Assembly: GCA_005240015.1 (NCBI GenBank)
Contig: SBBV01000346.1
Location: forward strand, 1 to 9,679
Reading direction: 5' to 3'
DNA: 9,679 nt
DNA from: Candidatus Odyssella thessalonicensis
GTDB lineage: Bacteria; Pseudomonadota; Alphaproteobacteria; Bin65
Numbering within the stretch: the first letter of the stretch is position 1; each line of letters begins with the position of its first letter. The notes under the pieces were generated by a model. That model saw only the letters and a program-made list of their open reading frames with translations. It ran no database searches and was not told where the DNA came from. Both the position numbers and the translations under genes were made by a program. Of the stretch, positions 1 to 6,212 are shown one piece after another.

Positions 1-1649
1 AGCACGTCGTGATGGCCGCCGCGATCGCCGCGCTGGTCGTCCTGATCGTGCTGCCGCTCGCTTCGCTCGTGGTCGGCAGCGTTACCGCGGACGGCGGGCT
101 CTCGGCCGAGAACTTCCAGCGCATCGCCGAGCGCCTGGTAATAGAGCCGGCGCTCATCAACTCGCTCGTGTTGGGCGCGTGGACCGGGCTTTTCAGCCTG
201 CTGATCGGCCTGCCGCTGGCCTGGGCCGTGACGCGCACCAACACGCCGGGCAAGGGCTTCCTGAAGCTCACCGCCAGCATCGCGTATCTCACGCCGCCGT
301 TTCTGACGGCGATCGCCTATGTCTATCTCTTCGGCCCCAATGCCGGCACGGCCAACATCTTCCTGCGCGAGACGCTGGGCTTGCCGTTCCTCACCTTCAA
401 CATCTTCAGCATGCCGGGCCTCGTGCTGGTCACGGTGCTGCACACGTTTCCGTTCGTGTATCTTCTCGCCGCGAGCGCACTCGAATCGGTCGACGCCTCC
501 TACGAGGAGTCGGCGCAGATCCTGGGTGCCGGGCGCTGGCGCACCGCCGTCAAGATCACGGCGCCGCTGGTGGCGCCCGCGGTGCTCTCGGGCACGCTGC
601 TCGCCTTCGTCAACGCGATCGCGCTGTTCGGCTCGCAGGCGATCATCGGCATCCCGGGGCGCATCTACACGCTGCCGACGCGCATCTACGCGCTGTTCGA
701 CCATCCGCCGCAATACGGACCTGCCTCGGCGCTGTCGCTGGTGTTCGTCGCGATCACGGTCGTGGCGCTCCTGCTGCAGCGCGCCTATCTCGCCCGCCGC
801 TCCTATGTCACCTTGGCGGGGAAGGGCAGCCGCCCGCAGCGCATCGATCTCGGCCGCGCGCGCTACCTCGTGTTCGGCTTCGGCTTGCTGGTGTTCGCGG
901 TGGCGGTGGTGGCTCCCTACCTCGCGCTGATCGGCACCTCGCTCGTGAAATCGGTCGGTCTGTCGCTCGCCGACAACGCCACGCTCCAGCACTACCGCTT
1001 CGTGCTGTTCGAGTACGACGTGACGCGCCGCGCGATCGTGAACAGCCTCATCCTCGCGGCGCTCGCCGCCACGATTGCCGTGCTGATCGGCGGCGTCATC
1101 GGCTGGATCGACCTCCGGACGCGCGCCTGGGGCCGCAAGCTCCTCGACTATGTCTCGCTCGTGCCGCTCGGCCTGCCCGGCATCGTGATGGCGGTGGCCC
1201 TCATCCAGTTCTGGCTCGCGACCCCGTTCGCGCTCTACGGCACGCTCGGCATCCTGCTGCTCGCCTATGTGGCGCGCTACATTCCGCTCGGCGTGCGCGC
1301 GGCCAACAGCTCGCTGCGCCAGGTTGATACCTCGCTCGAGGAAAGCGCGCGCATCCTCGGTGCCTCTTGGGGCACCACGTTGCGCCACATCACGTTCCCG
1401 CTGATCCGGCCCGGCCTCGTCGCGGGCTGGGTACTCGTGTTCGTGCCCGCGATCCAGGAGCTCTCGGCCTCGATCCTGTTGTTCAGCTCGAGCTCGATCA
1501 CGGTCGCGGTCGCGATCTACAATCTCTACGAGACAGGCTATGTCGAGCCGGTCGCGGCGCTGGCGATCGTGAACATGCTGATCATCGGCGCCGCGATCTG
1601 GATCGCGCAGCGCTTCGGACGCGGTCCTGCGCCGCGGCCCGCCGACTGA
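1..1649 (+). CDS. ABC transporter permease, fused two-domain, Fe(III)/FbpB-like (5' end cut by window)
   Basis: Inner-membrane permease of an ABC importer carrying both transmembrane halves in one chain, as in the FbpB/AfuB class of ferric iron and related small-solute importers. Numbering from the ATG at 12 preceded by a GTG at 9, hydrophobic segments lie at about 3-23, 54-76, 90-110, 136-156, 192-212 and 240-258. A basic linker follows (262-285), then the second half at about 286-310, 345-367, 382-405, 411-428, 470-493 and 515-533. Each half has the cytoplasmic EAA-type loop that docks on the ATPase: EESAQILGA near 166-174 and EESARILGA near 444-452. The frame is open to the left edge, and the first visible residues are already a membrane helix with no basic leader or ribosome binding site, so the real start is probably upstream. 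The ATPase gene begins 5 nt after the stop. The substrate is unknown; iron is only the family default. Fairly sure of the class. Confidence 0.9.
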   Translation, partial: HVVMAAAIAALVVLIVLPLASLVVGSVTADGGLSAENFQRIAERLVIEPALINSLVLGAWTGLFSLLIGLPLAWAVTRTNTPGKGFLKLTASIAYLTPPFLTAIAYVYLFGPNAGTANIFLRETLGLPFLTFNIFSMPGLVLVTVLHTFPFVYLLAASALESVDASYEESAQILGAGRWRTAVKITAPLVAPAVLSGTLLAFVNAIALFGSQAIIGIPGRIYTLPTRIYALFDHPPQYGPASALSLVFVAITVVALLLQRAYLARRSYVTLAGKGSRPQRIDLGRARYLVFGFGLLVFAVAVVAPYLALIGTSLVKSVGLSLADNATLQHYRFVLFEYDVTRRAIVNSLILAALAATIAVLIGGVIGWIDLRTRAWGRKLLDYVSLVPLGLPGIVMAVALIQFWLATPFALYGTLGILLLAYVARYIPLGVRAANSSLRQVDTSLEESARILGASWGTTLRHITFPLIRPGLVAGWVLVFVPAIQELSASILLFSSSSITVAVAIYNLYETGYVEPVAALAIVNMLIIGAAIWIAQRFGRGPAPRPAD

Positions 1650-1654
1650 GCGCC

Positions 1655-2746
1655 ATGGCCGCGATCAAGATCGAGAACCTCTCGAAGCGCTTCGACGGCA
1701 CGGCCGCGGCCGCCGTGCACGATCTTTCGCTCGACATCGCCGGCAACCGCTTCGTGACGCTCCTGGGCCCGAGCGGCTGCGGCAAGACCACGACCTTGCG
1801 GCTCATCGCCGGCTATCTCCGGCCCGACGCCGGCACGATCCACGTCGACGGCGCCCTCGTCTCCTCGGCTGACGCCGTCGTGCCGCCCGAGCGCCGCGCG
1901 ATGGGCATGGTGTTCCAGAACTACGCGGTCTGGCCGCACAAGACGGTGTTCGAGAACGTGGCGTTCGGCCTGCAGATCCGCCGCCTCGGCGCCGGCGAGG
2001 TGCGCGCGCGCGTCGGCAAGATGCTCGAGCTCGTCGGCCTCGCCGGCTTCGAGAAGCGCCTGCCGAGCGAGCTCAGCGGCGGGCAGCAGCAGCGCGTGGC
2101 GCTGGCGCGCAGCCTCGTCGTCGAGCCGCGCATCCTCTTGCTCGACGAGCCGCTCTCCAACCTCGACGCCAAGCTGCGCGAGCGCATGCGCGCCGAGCTG
2201 AAGCAGATCCAGCGCCGCACCGGGATCACCTTCGTCTACGTCACGCACGACCAGGCCGAGGCGCTGGCCCTCTCGGACGAGATCGCCGTCATCGATCAGG
2301 GGCGCCTTCAGCAATTCGGCGCACCGCGCGAGATCTACGCGCGGCCCGCCAACCGCACGGTCGCCGATTTCATGGGGCAGGTGAGCTTCGTGCCCGCGCG
2401 CGTCGCCGCCGTCGCGCGCGGCAAGGGCCAGGCGATACTTGAGGGCGGCGGCACGCTCGCCCTGGCGCTGCCGCCCGGCATCGCGGCAGGCGATGCGGTC
2501 GACATCGCGGTGCGGCCGGAGAATGTGCGCATCACGCCGCGCGGATCGGCGGGGAGCGCGGCACTGACGGGCAAGATCGTCGAGCACACCTACCTCGGCA
2601 ACGCCAATGCCTATGTCGTGATGACGGTGGGCGGCGCACGCCTCCAGGTTCAGACCCATCCCGCGCAGCTCTTGGCCGTGGGGGAGGTGGTGGCTATGGA
2701 ACTCGACCCCGATCAATGCACGGTGTTCGGCCGCGCGCCGGGATGA
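1655..2746 (+). CDS. ABC transporter ATP-binding protein, FbpC/PotA-like
   Basis: Cytoplasmic ATPase that powers the adjacent permease; 363 aa, normal for the importer ATPases with a C-terminal regulatory domain. Visible motifs: Walker A GPSGCGKTT (38-46), Q-loop Gln88 in VFQNYAVWPH, signature LSGGQ (140-144), Walker B ILLLDEP (160-166), D-loop SNLD (168-171) and H-loop His198 in VTHDQAEAL. All catalytic positions are intact. Residues about 236-360 form a TOBE-like beta domain, with the typical VRPENVRI at 286-293 and HTYLGN at 311-316. The ATG at 1655 is chosen because the conserved fold starts right there (AIKIENLSKRF); the open frame extends further upstream but overlaps the permease. No strong ribosome binding site is seen, and the 5-nt gap after the permease stop suggests translational coupling. 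Overall similarity in style is to iron(III), spermidine/putrescine and aminoethylphosphonate importers, which cannot be told apart from the ATPase alone. Confidence 0.95.
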   Translation: MAAIKIENLSKRFDGTAAAAVHDLSLDIAGNRFVTLLGPSGCGKTTTLRLIAGYLRPDAGTIHVDGALVSSADAVVPPERRAMGMVFQNYAVWPHKTVFENVAFGLQIRRLGAGEVRARVGKMLELVGLAGFEKRLPSELSGGQQQRVALARSLVVEPRILLLDEPLSNLDAKLRERMRAELKQIQRRTGITFVYVTHDQAEALALSDEIAVIDQGRLQQFGAPREIYARPANRTVADFMGQVSFVPARVAAVARGKGQAILEGGGTLALALPPGIAAGDAVDIAVRPENVRITPRGSAGSAALTGKIVEHTYLGNANAYVVMTVGGARLQVQTHPAQLLAVGEVVAMELDPDQCTVFGRAPG

Positions 2747-2753
2747 AAGGGAG
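2747..2753 (+). promoter_or_regulatory. Ribosome binding site of the alpha/beta hydrolase
   Basis: AAGGGAG begins right after the ATPase stop codon and sits 6 nt before the ATG at 2760. It supports the full-length start that includes the basic N-terminal tail, rather than a later start nearer the hydrolase fold. Confidence 0.7.
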
Positions 2754-2759
2754 CGCAGC

Positions 2760-3776
2760 ATGGCGAAAGCGAAAGCGAAGCGCAGAGCCCGAGCGAAACC
2801 GCTCAGGCGGCCGCAGCAGAAGCGAGCCACGGCCGTGGTGCGCGCCAAATCCTTTGCACCGCCGCGTGTCGTCGGCCGCGAGCACTGGACGCACAAGCTC
2901 GACGGTGGCGAGCGCGTGAAGCTCTTTCTCTGGGAGAAGTATGCCGGCGACCCCATGAAGGCAAAGGGTATCGTGCTGTTCGTGCACGGCTCGTCGATGG
3001 CCTCGCAGCCCACCTTCGATCTCACGGCGCCGGGCCGGCCGGATTCGTCGGTGATGGATTGGTTCGCGCGGCGCGGCTTCGACACTTGGTGCGTCGATAT
3101 GGAGGGCTACGGCCGCTCCGAGAAGAGCCGCGACAACAATGCCGACATTTCGCGCGGCGCCGACGATTGCCGCGCCGCTGCCGAATACATCCGGGGCCGG
3201 CGCGGCAGGAGACCGCTGCTGGTCTATGGCATCTCGTCGGGCGCGCTGCGCGCGGCCCTGTTCGCACAGCGCAATCCCGGCATAGTGGGACGCCTGGCGC
3301 TCGACGCGATGGTGTGGACGGGCGCGGGCAGCCCGACGCTCGAGCAGCGGAAAAAGCGCCTTGCCGAGTTCCAGGCCGCGAACCGCCGCCCGATCGACAA
3401 GGCGTTCGTGCGCAGCATCTTCACGCGCGACCACCCCGGCACCGCGGAGGACAGCGTGGTCGAGGCGTTCGGCGAGGCGATCCTGGCGCTCGATTCCTCG
3501 GTGCCCACCGGCACCTATGTCGACATGTGCGCCAATCTGCCGCTGGTCGATCCCGAGAAGATCCCGGTGCCCACGATCGTCATGCGCGGGCAGTGGGACG
3601 GCATCGCGAGCTTCGAGGACGTGCTGGCGTTTTTCGAGAAGTTGCCGAATCCCGACAAGCAGTTCGCCGTCATGCCGGGAATCTCACACGCGAGCTTCCA
3701 GCAGAAGAATTATCTGCTCGTCTATCACATCCTCCACGCATTCTTCAGCCAGCCGGCGCCGGTCTATCGCGGGTAG
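2760..3776 (+). CDS. Alpha/beta hydrolase with polybasic N-terminal tail
   Basis: Predicted cytosolic serine hydrolase, 338 aa, of the alpha/beta hydrolase (lysophospholipase/esterase-like) fold. Seen: the oxyanion-loop motif LFVHGSS (73-79), the nucleophile elbow GISSG (157-161, Ser159), a candidate acid Asp280 in RGQWDG and catalytic His310 in GISHAS, so the triad looks complete. The lid region (about 185-265) carries an acidic, Lys/Arg-mixed insertion. Residues 1-30 are almost only Lys, Arg, Ala, Gln and Pro, with no hydrophobic core, so this is not a signal peptide; the well-placed ribosome binding site argues the tail is translated. The gene starts 13 nt after the ATPase stop and is likely in the same transcript as the transporter, which suggests it acts on the imported compound or a derivative. 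Substrate unknown: an ester, lactone, thioester or C-C bond are all possible for this fold. Confidence 0.9.
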   Translation: MAKAKAKRRARAKPLRRPQQKRATAVVRAKSFAPPRVVGREHWTHKLDGGERVKLFLWEKYAGDPMKAKGIVLFVHGSSMASQPTFDLTAPGRPDSSVMDWFARRGFDTWCVDMEGYGRSEKSRDNNADISRGADDCRAAAEYIRGRRGRRPLLVYGISSGALRAALFAQRNPGIVGRLALDAMVWTGAGSPTLEQRKKRLAEFQAANRRPIDKAFVRSIFTRDHPGTAEDSVVEAFGEAILALDSSVPTGTYVDMCANLPLVDPEKIPVPTIVMRGQWDGIASFEDVLAFFEKLPNPDKQFAVMPGISHASFQQKNYLLVYHILHAFFSQPAPVYRG

Positions 3777-4173
3777 CATCGCTCGCGACGCGCGGAGCGA
3801 GCGGCGGTATAGCGCGCTCGGATCGCGAGGCAGGCTCGGCGGCGGGGCGGGCGAGCGGCTGTTCGAGGCCGCGCGCATGCTCGATGGGGCAGAGAGCGAG
3901 GCAGCGCCACGGGCCGGGCCAGTTGGCGGGCCCGCCCGCGCGCGCGACTTCGTCGGGGCGAATCAAGGCCACCTGGGTGCAGAAGATCGGCCCGCCCAGG
4001 AGTCGCTCGGCGGCGGCATGGCGCAGGCGTCCGCTCTCGATCTCCGGCGCATTCTCGGTCCAGCCGACGACCGCGTGCGTTCCGTCGACGATGGGTATGT
4101 GCGGCGCGGGTGTGATGCCGGCGCCTCTGCGCCGACGTCCGCGCGTTGGACGGGGATGGATCGCCTGCACCAC
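3745..4173 (-). CDS. Possible small unknown gene or gene remnant in the convergent gap
   Basis: A 142-codon minus-strand frame from GTG at 4173 to TGA at 3745, overlapping the last 32 nt of the opposing hydrolase. No family recognised. In its middle part (residues about 25-85) third codon positions are about 85% G/C by my count while second positions are near 50%, the pattern of the real genes here. The residues also look like a folded protein, with stretches such as IPIVDGTHAVVGWTENAPEI and GPIFCTQVALIRPDEVAR. The ends are poor: residues 8-18 are Arg/Pro-rich, the last 30 residues look random, and no good ribosome binding site precedes the GTG. The frame is the same as that of the upstream SDR gene and stays open back to its stop at 4330, without a better start. 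It may be a short real gene, the decayed rest of a longer one, or a GC-rich artefact. Confidence 0.35.
   Translation of the reverse strand: MVQAIHPRPTRGRRRRGAGITPAPHIPIVDGTHAVVGWTENAPEIESGRLRHAAAERLLGGPIFCTQVALIRPDEVARAGGPANWPGPWRCLALCPIEHARGLEQPLARPAAEPASRSERAIPPLAPRVASDATRDRPAPAG
3780..3803. terminator. Weak candidate hairpin just after the hydrolase stop
   Basis: CGCTCGC (3780-3786) can pair with GCGAGCG (3797-3803) around a 10-nt loop, starting 4 nt past the hydrolase stop codon. The position suits a terminator, but there is no T-tract on either side, and GC-rich DNA makes such stems often by chance. It also lies inside the candidate minus-strand reading frame. Confidence 0.25.
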
Positions 4174-4329
4174 TTGCCAGCCTGAAGTGGACCTGCGCGC
4201 TTTCCCTGTCGCAACGGCGCGGCGGCGCCTTTGTTCCCCGGCGCGCGCACCATGCCGCGACTTCGCCTTGCGGCCGCGGATTGTTCCTGCGACGGCGGCT
4301 TGAGCTCGAAGCCCCGGACGCGGACTCGG
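4174..4329. other. Rest of the convergent intergenic gap
   Basis: Between the candidate minus-strand frame and the SDR stop codon I see no convincing gene, terminator with T-tract, promoter or repeat. The stretch around 4218-4229 is a run of GGCG-type GC-rich sequence. Confidence 0.4.
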
Positions 4330-5106
4330 TCAGGCGAACAGCAGGATGCTGGTCCCGCCGTCGACGAACAGCACCTGGCCGTTGACATAACTGCTCGCGG
4401 CCGAGGCGAGGAAGATCGCGGCGCCGGCCAGCTCCGCCGGCTCCGCCCAGCGTTTCAGCGGCACGCTGCGCTCGATCATGCCCTGCCAACGCGGCGTGCC
4501 GGCGATCGCTTGGTTCGTCTCGGTGCGCACCGCGCCCGGCGCTATGCCGTTCACGTTGATGCCACGCTCGCCGAGCTCGACGGCCATCGAGCGCACGAGG
4601 CCCGAGAGCCCGGCCTTGGTCGCCGGATAGGCGATGTCGCCGGCCATCGCGAAGCTGTCGGCGAGCGAGGTTATGAAGATGATGCGGCCGCGCCCGCGCG
4701 CGAGCATGTGGCGCGCCGCGCAGCGCGCCAGGTGATAGGGCGAGACAAGGTTGGTTTCGACCAGCGCGCGGAAATCCTTGGTGTCGACCGCTTCGAGCGT
4801 CTTCCGGTTGCGCGCGCCGGCATTGCAGACGATGCCGTCGAGCCGGCCGAATTGCTTGACCACGCCGTCGAGCGCCGCCTCGCCGGCGGCGAGGTCGTTG
4901 ACGTCGAACGGCAGCACGAAGCTCCCGGGGATGTTCTTGGCGCGCGTCTCGAGGCGCTCGCGGCTCCGGCTGTTGAGCCCGACGATGGCGCCGACCGATG
5001 CCAAGCCCTCGGCGATGGCAAGGCCGATGCCCGACGATGCGCCGGTGACGACGAAGACTTGATCCTTCAGCGAGAAGAGGTCGAACCCGCGCGCCGCCGT
5101 GCTCAT
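4330..5106 (-). CDS. SDR family NAD(P)-dependent oxidoreductase
   Basis: Classical short-chain dehydrogenase/reductase, 258 aa from the ATG at 5106, a usual length. Seen: the cofactor motif TGASSGIG (21-28), NAG (95-97), structural Asn119, catalytic Ser147, Tyr160 and Lys164 in the YPATK motif, then APGAVRTE (189-196) and the C-terminal VNGQVLFVDGG. The catalytic tetrad is complete. Ser-Arg-Ser-Arg around residues 46-49, at the end of strand 2, hints at NADPH preference, but this is weak. The start is set by an ATGA overlap with the upstream amidohydrolase stop (5103-5106); a TTG two codons earlier is less likely. Coupled translation suggests the two enzymes act in one pathway, interconverting an alcohol and a ketone/aldehyde. 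The overall style is that of gluconate 5-dehydrogenase and 3-oxoacyl reductase relatives; the substrate cannot be read from sequence. Confidence 0.93.
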   Translation of the reverse strand: MSTAARGFDLFSLKDQVFVVTGASSGIGLAIAEGLASVGAIVGLNSRSRERLETRAKNIPGSFVLPFDVNDLAAGEAALDGVVKQFGRLDGIVCNAGARNRKTLEAVDTKDFRALVETNLVSPYHLARCAARHMLARGRGRIIFITSLADSFAMAGDIAYPATKAGLSGLVRSMAVELGERGINVNGIAPGAVRTETNQAIAGTPRWQGMIERSVPLKRWAEPAELAGAAIFLASAASSYVNGQVLFVDGGTSILLFA

Positions 5107-6143
5107 CTGCAATCCGCGTGTTCGTGTTCAGGCATGCGCATCAGGCGCAGCGCGTTGCGGTAATAGATCTTGCGCCGGTCCTCGTCGGCAAGGTCGAGTG
5201 CTTCGATCGCCTTGATCGTCTCGCGGATGAACATCGGCCCGCCTTCGGGATCGAACGGGCAGTCGCTCGCGAACAGCACGCGGTCGGGGCCGAAGAAGTT
5301 CAGGCCGCACGCGATGGCGGCCTTCGAGCCGCCCACCGCCGTGTCGCCGTAGAACATGCGGAAATACTCGATCGGCCGTTTCGCCATGCGCTTCAAGAGT
5401 GCGGTGTAGTCCTCGTCCGAGGTGCGCGAGCCCAGCTGGTCCCAGAGCGGGCCGACGCGGCCCTCGAAATAGGGGATCATGGCGCCGAGATGATGCGTGA
5501 CGATCGTCATTTCGGGCAAGCGGTCGAGGAGTCCCGAGAACACGATGCGCGCCATGGCGACGCTGGTTTCGTAGGGCCAGCCCAGCACCTGCCAGATCTC
5601 GAACTTCGACTTCTTCTCGACCGGATAGTCGGCGACGTTGGCGCCGCGCGCCGGGTGCATCCAGATCGGCACGCGGTGATGATTGGTGGCGCGCTCGAGG
5701 ATGGGGAAGAACTCGGGATCGTCGAGCGGCCGCCCGTTCACGTTGGTGAAGATCTGGATGCCGCGCGCGCCCGACGCGATCGCGCGGTCCATCTCCTCGA
5801 GCGCGGCCGGCACGTTGTTGAGCGGCAGCGCCGCGGCCCAGGCCGGGAACTTGTCGGGCCGCGCCTTGCAGATCTTGGTGAGCTCGTCGTTGCCGAGCCG
5901 CGCCAGGCCCGGCGCGTCGCCGGGGCCCGCGATCGCCTCGATCGGCGGATTGGCCAGCGTCAGCACCTGCTGATAGCCGGGCCACCGCTCCATCATGCGG
6001 ATGCGCGCCTCGATGTCGTGCAGCAGCGCGATGCTGGTGACGCGCTTCACGATGTCGCCCTTGTCCGGCGCCAACTCGCGCATGCGCGCGATGAACGCCG
6101 TGGGCAGCACGTGATTGTAGATGTCGAGCTTGCGCGCGCTCAC
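5103..6143 (-). CDS. Amidohydrolase family protein, ACMSD/decarboxylase-like (amidohydrolase 2)
   Basis: Predicted cytosolic TIM-barrel metalloenzyme, 346 aa, resembling the ACMSD/gamma-resorcylate decarboxylase branch of the amidohydrolase superfamily. These enzymes decarboxylate or hydrolyse aromatic and unsaturated acids. Numbering from the GTG at 6143: strand 1 carries DIYNH (7-11), His163 lies in IWMHPARG, His217/His218 in THHLGAM, and Asp294 in FASDCPFDPEGG near the C-terminal end of the barrel. The last is the conserved catalytic/metal Asp. The usual first HxH pair reads Tyr9-Asn-His11, so one expected metal ligand is replaced. GTG 6143 is chosen because AGGAGG stands 5 nt before it; an upstream TTG at 6170 would put that site inside the gene. 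Its stop overlaps the SDR start by 4 nt. The gene follows malQ by 69 nt but has no evident link to glucan metabolism. Confident of the family, not of the reaction. Confidence 0.9.
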   Translation of the reverse strand: MSARKLDIYNHVLPTAFIARMRELAPDKGDIVKRVTSIALLHDIEARIRMMERWPGYQQVLTLANPPIEAIAGPGDAPGLARLGNDELTKICKARPDKFPAWAAALPLNNVPAALEEMDRAIASGARGIQIFTNVNGRPLDDPEFFPILERATNHHRVPIWMHPARGANVADYPVEKKSKFEIWQVLGWPYETSVAMARIVFSGLLDRLPEMTIVTHHLGAMIPYFEGRVGPLWDQLGSRTSDEDYTALLKRMAKRPIEYFRMFYGDTAVGGSKAAIACGLNFFGPDRVLFASDCPFDPEGGPMFIRETIKAIEALDLADEDRRKIYYRNALRLMRMPEHEHADCR

Positions 6144-6145
6144 GG

Positions 6146-6154
6146 CCTCCTCCT
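6146..6154 (-). promoter_or_regulatory. Ribosome binding site of the amidohydrolase
   Basis: On the minus strand AGGAGGAGG runs from 6154 to 6146. Its first AGGAGG ends 5 nt before the GTG at 6143, which fixes that codon as the likely start. It is the strongest ribosome binding site I see in the window and suggests independent, efficient initiation of this gene after malQ. Confidence 0.7.
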
Positions 6155-6212
6155 GCTCGCAGCTTGGCAAGACTGCAATCGCGCCGCGGCGGGCGCAACA
6201 GGGAATCGCCGC

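Noticed and set aside
1367..1654. An N-terminal extension of the ATPase into the permease gene.
   Set aside because: The extra residues are low-complexity and out of frame with the permease, whereas the ATPase fold begins directly at the ATG at 1655.
1538..3085. A minus-strand open frame of about 515 codons opposite the ATPase and hydrolase.
   Set aside because: Low-complexity Arg/Ala/Asp/His product with no recognisable motif, fully explained as the shadow of the ATPase gene.
3911..3937. A GC-rich hairpin (GGGC plus GGGCC pairing with GGCCC plus GCCC, one bulged base, 8-nt loop) considered as a bidirectional terminator.
   Set aside because: No T-tract on either side, it lies within the coding-like minus-strand stretch, and similar GC stems arise by chance throughout this sequence.
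4231..5163. A + strand frame of about 310 codons opposite the SDR gene.
   Set aside because: Asp/Arg/Ala-rich shadow; the minus strand carries an SDR with full cofactor and catalytic motifs.
6181..6196. GCGCC...GGCGC stem of 5 bp after the malQ stop, considered as a terminator.
   Set aside because: Too short and lacks a T-tract.
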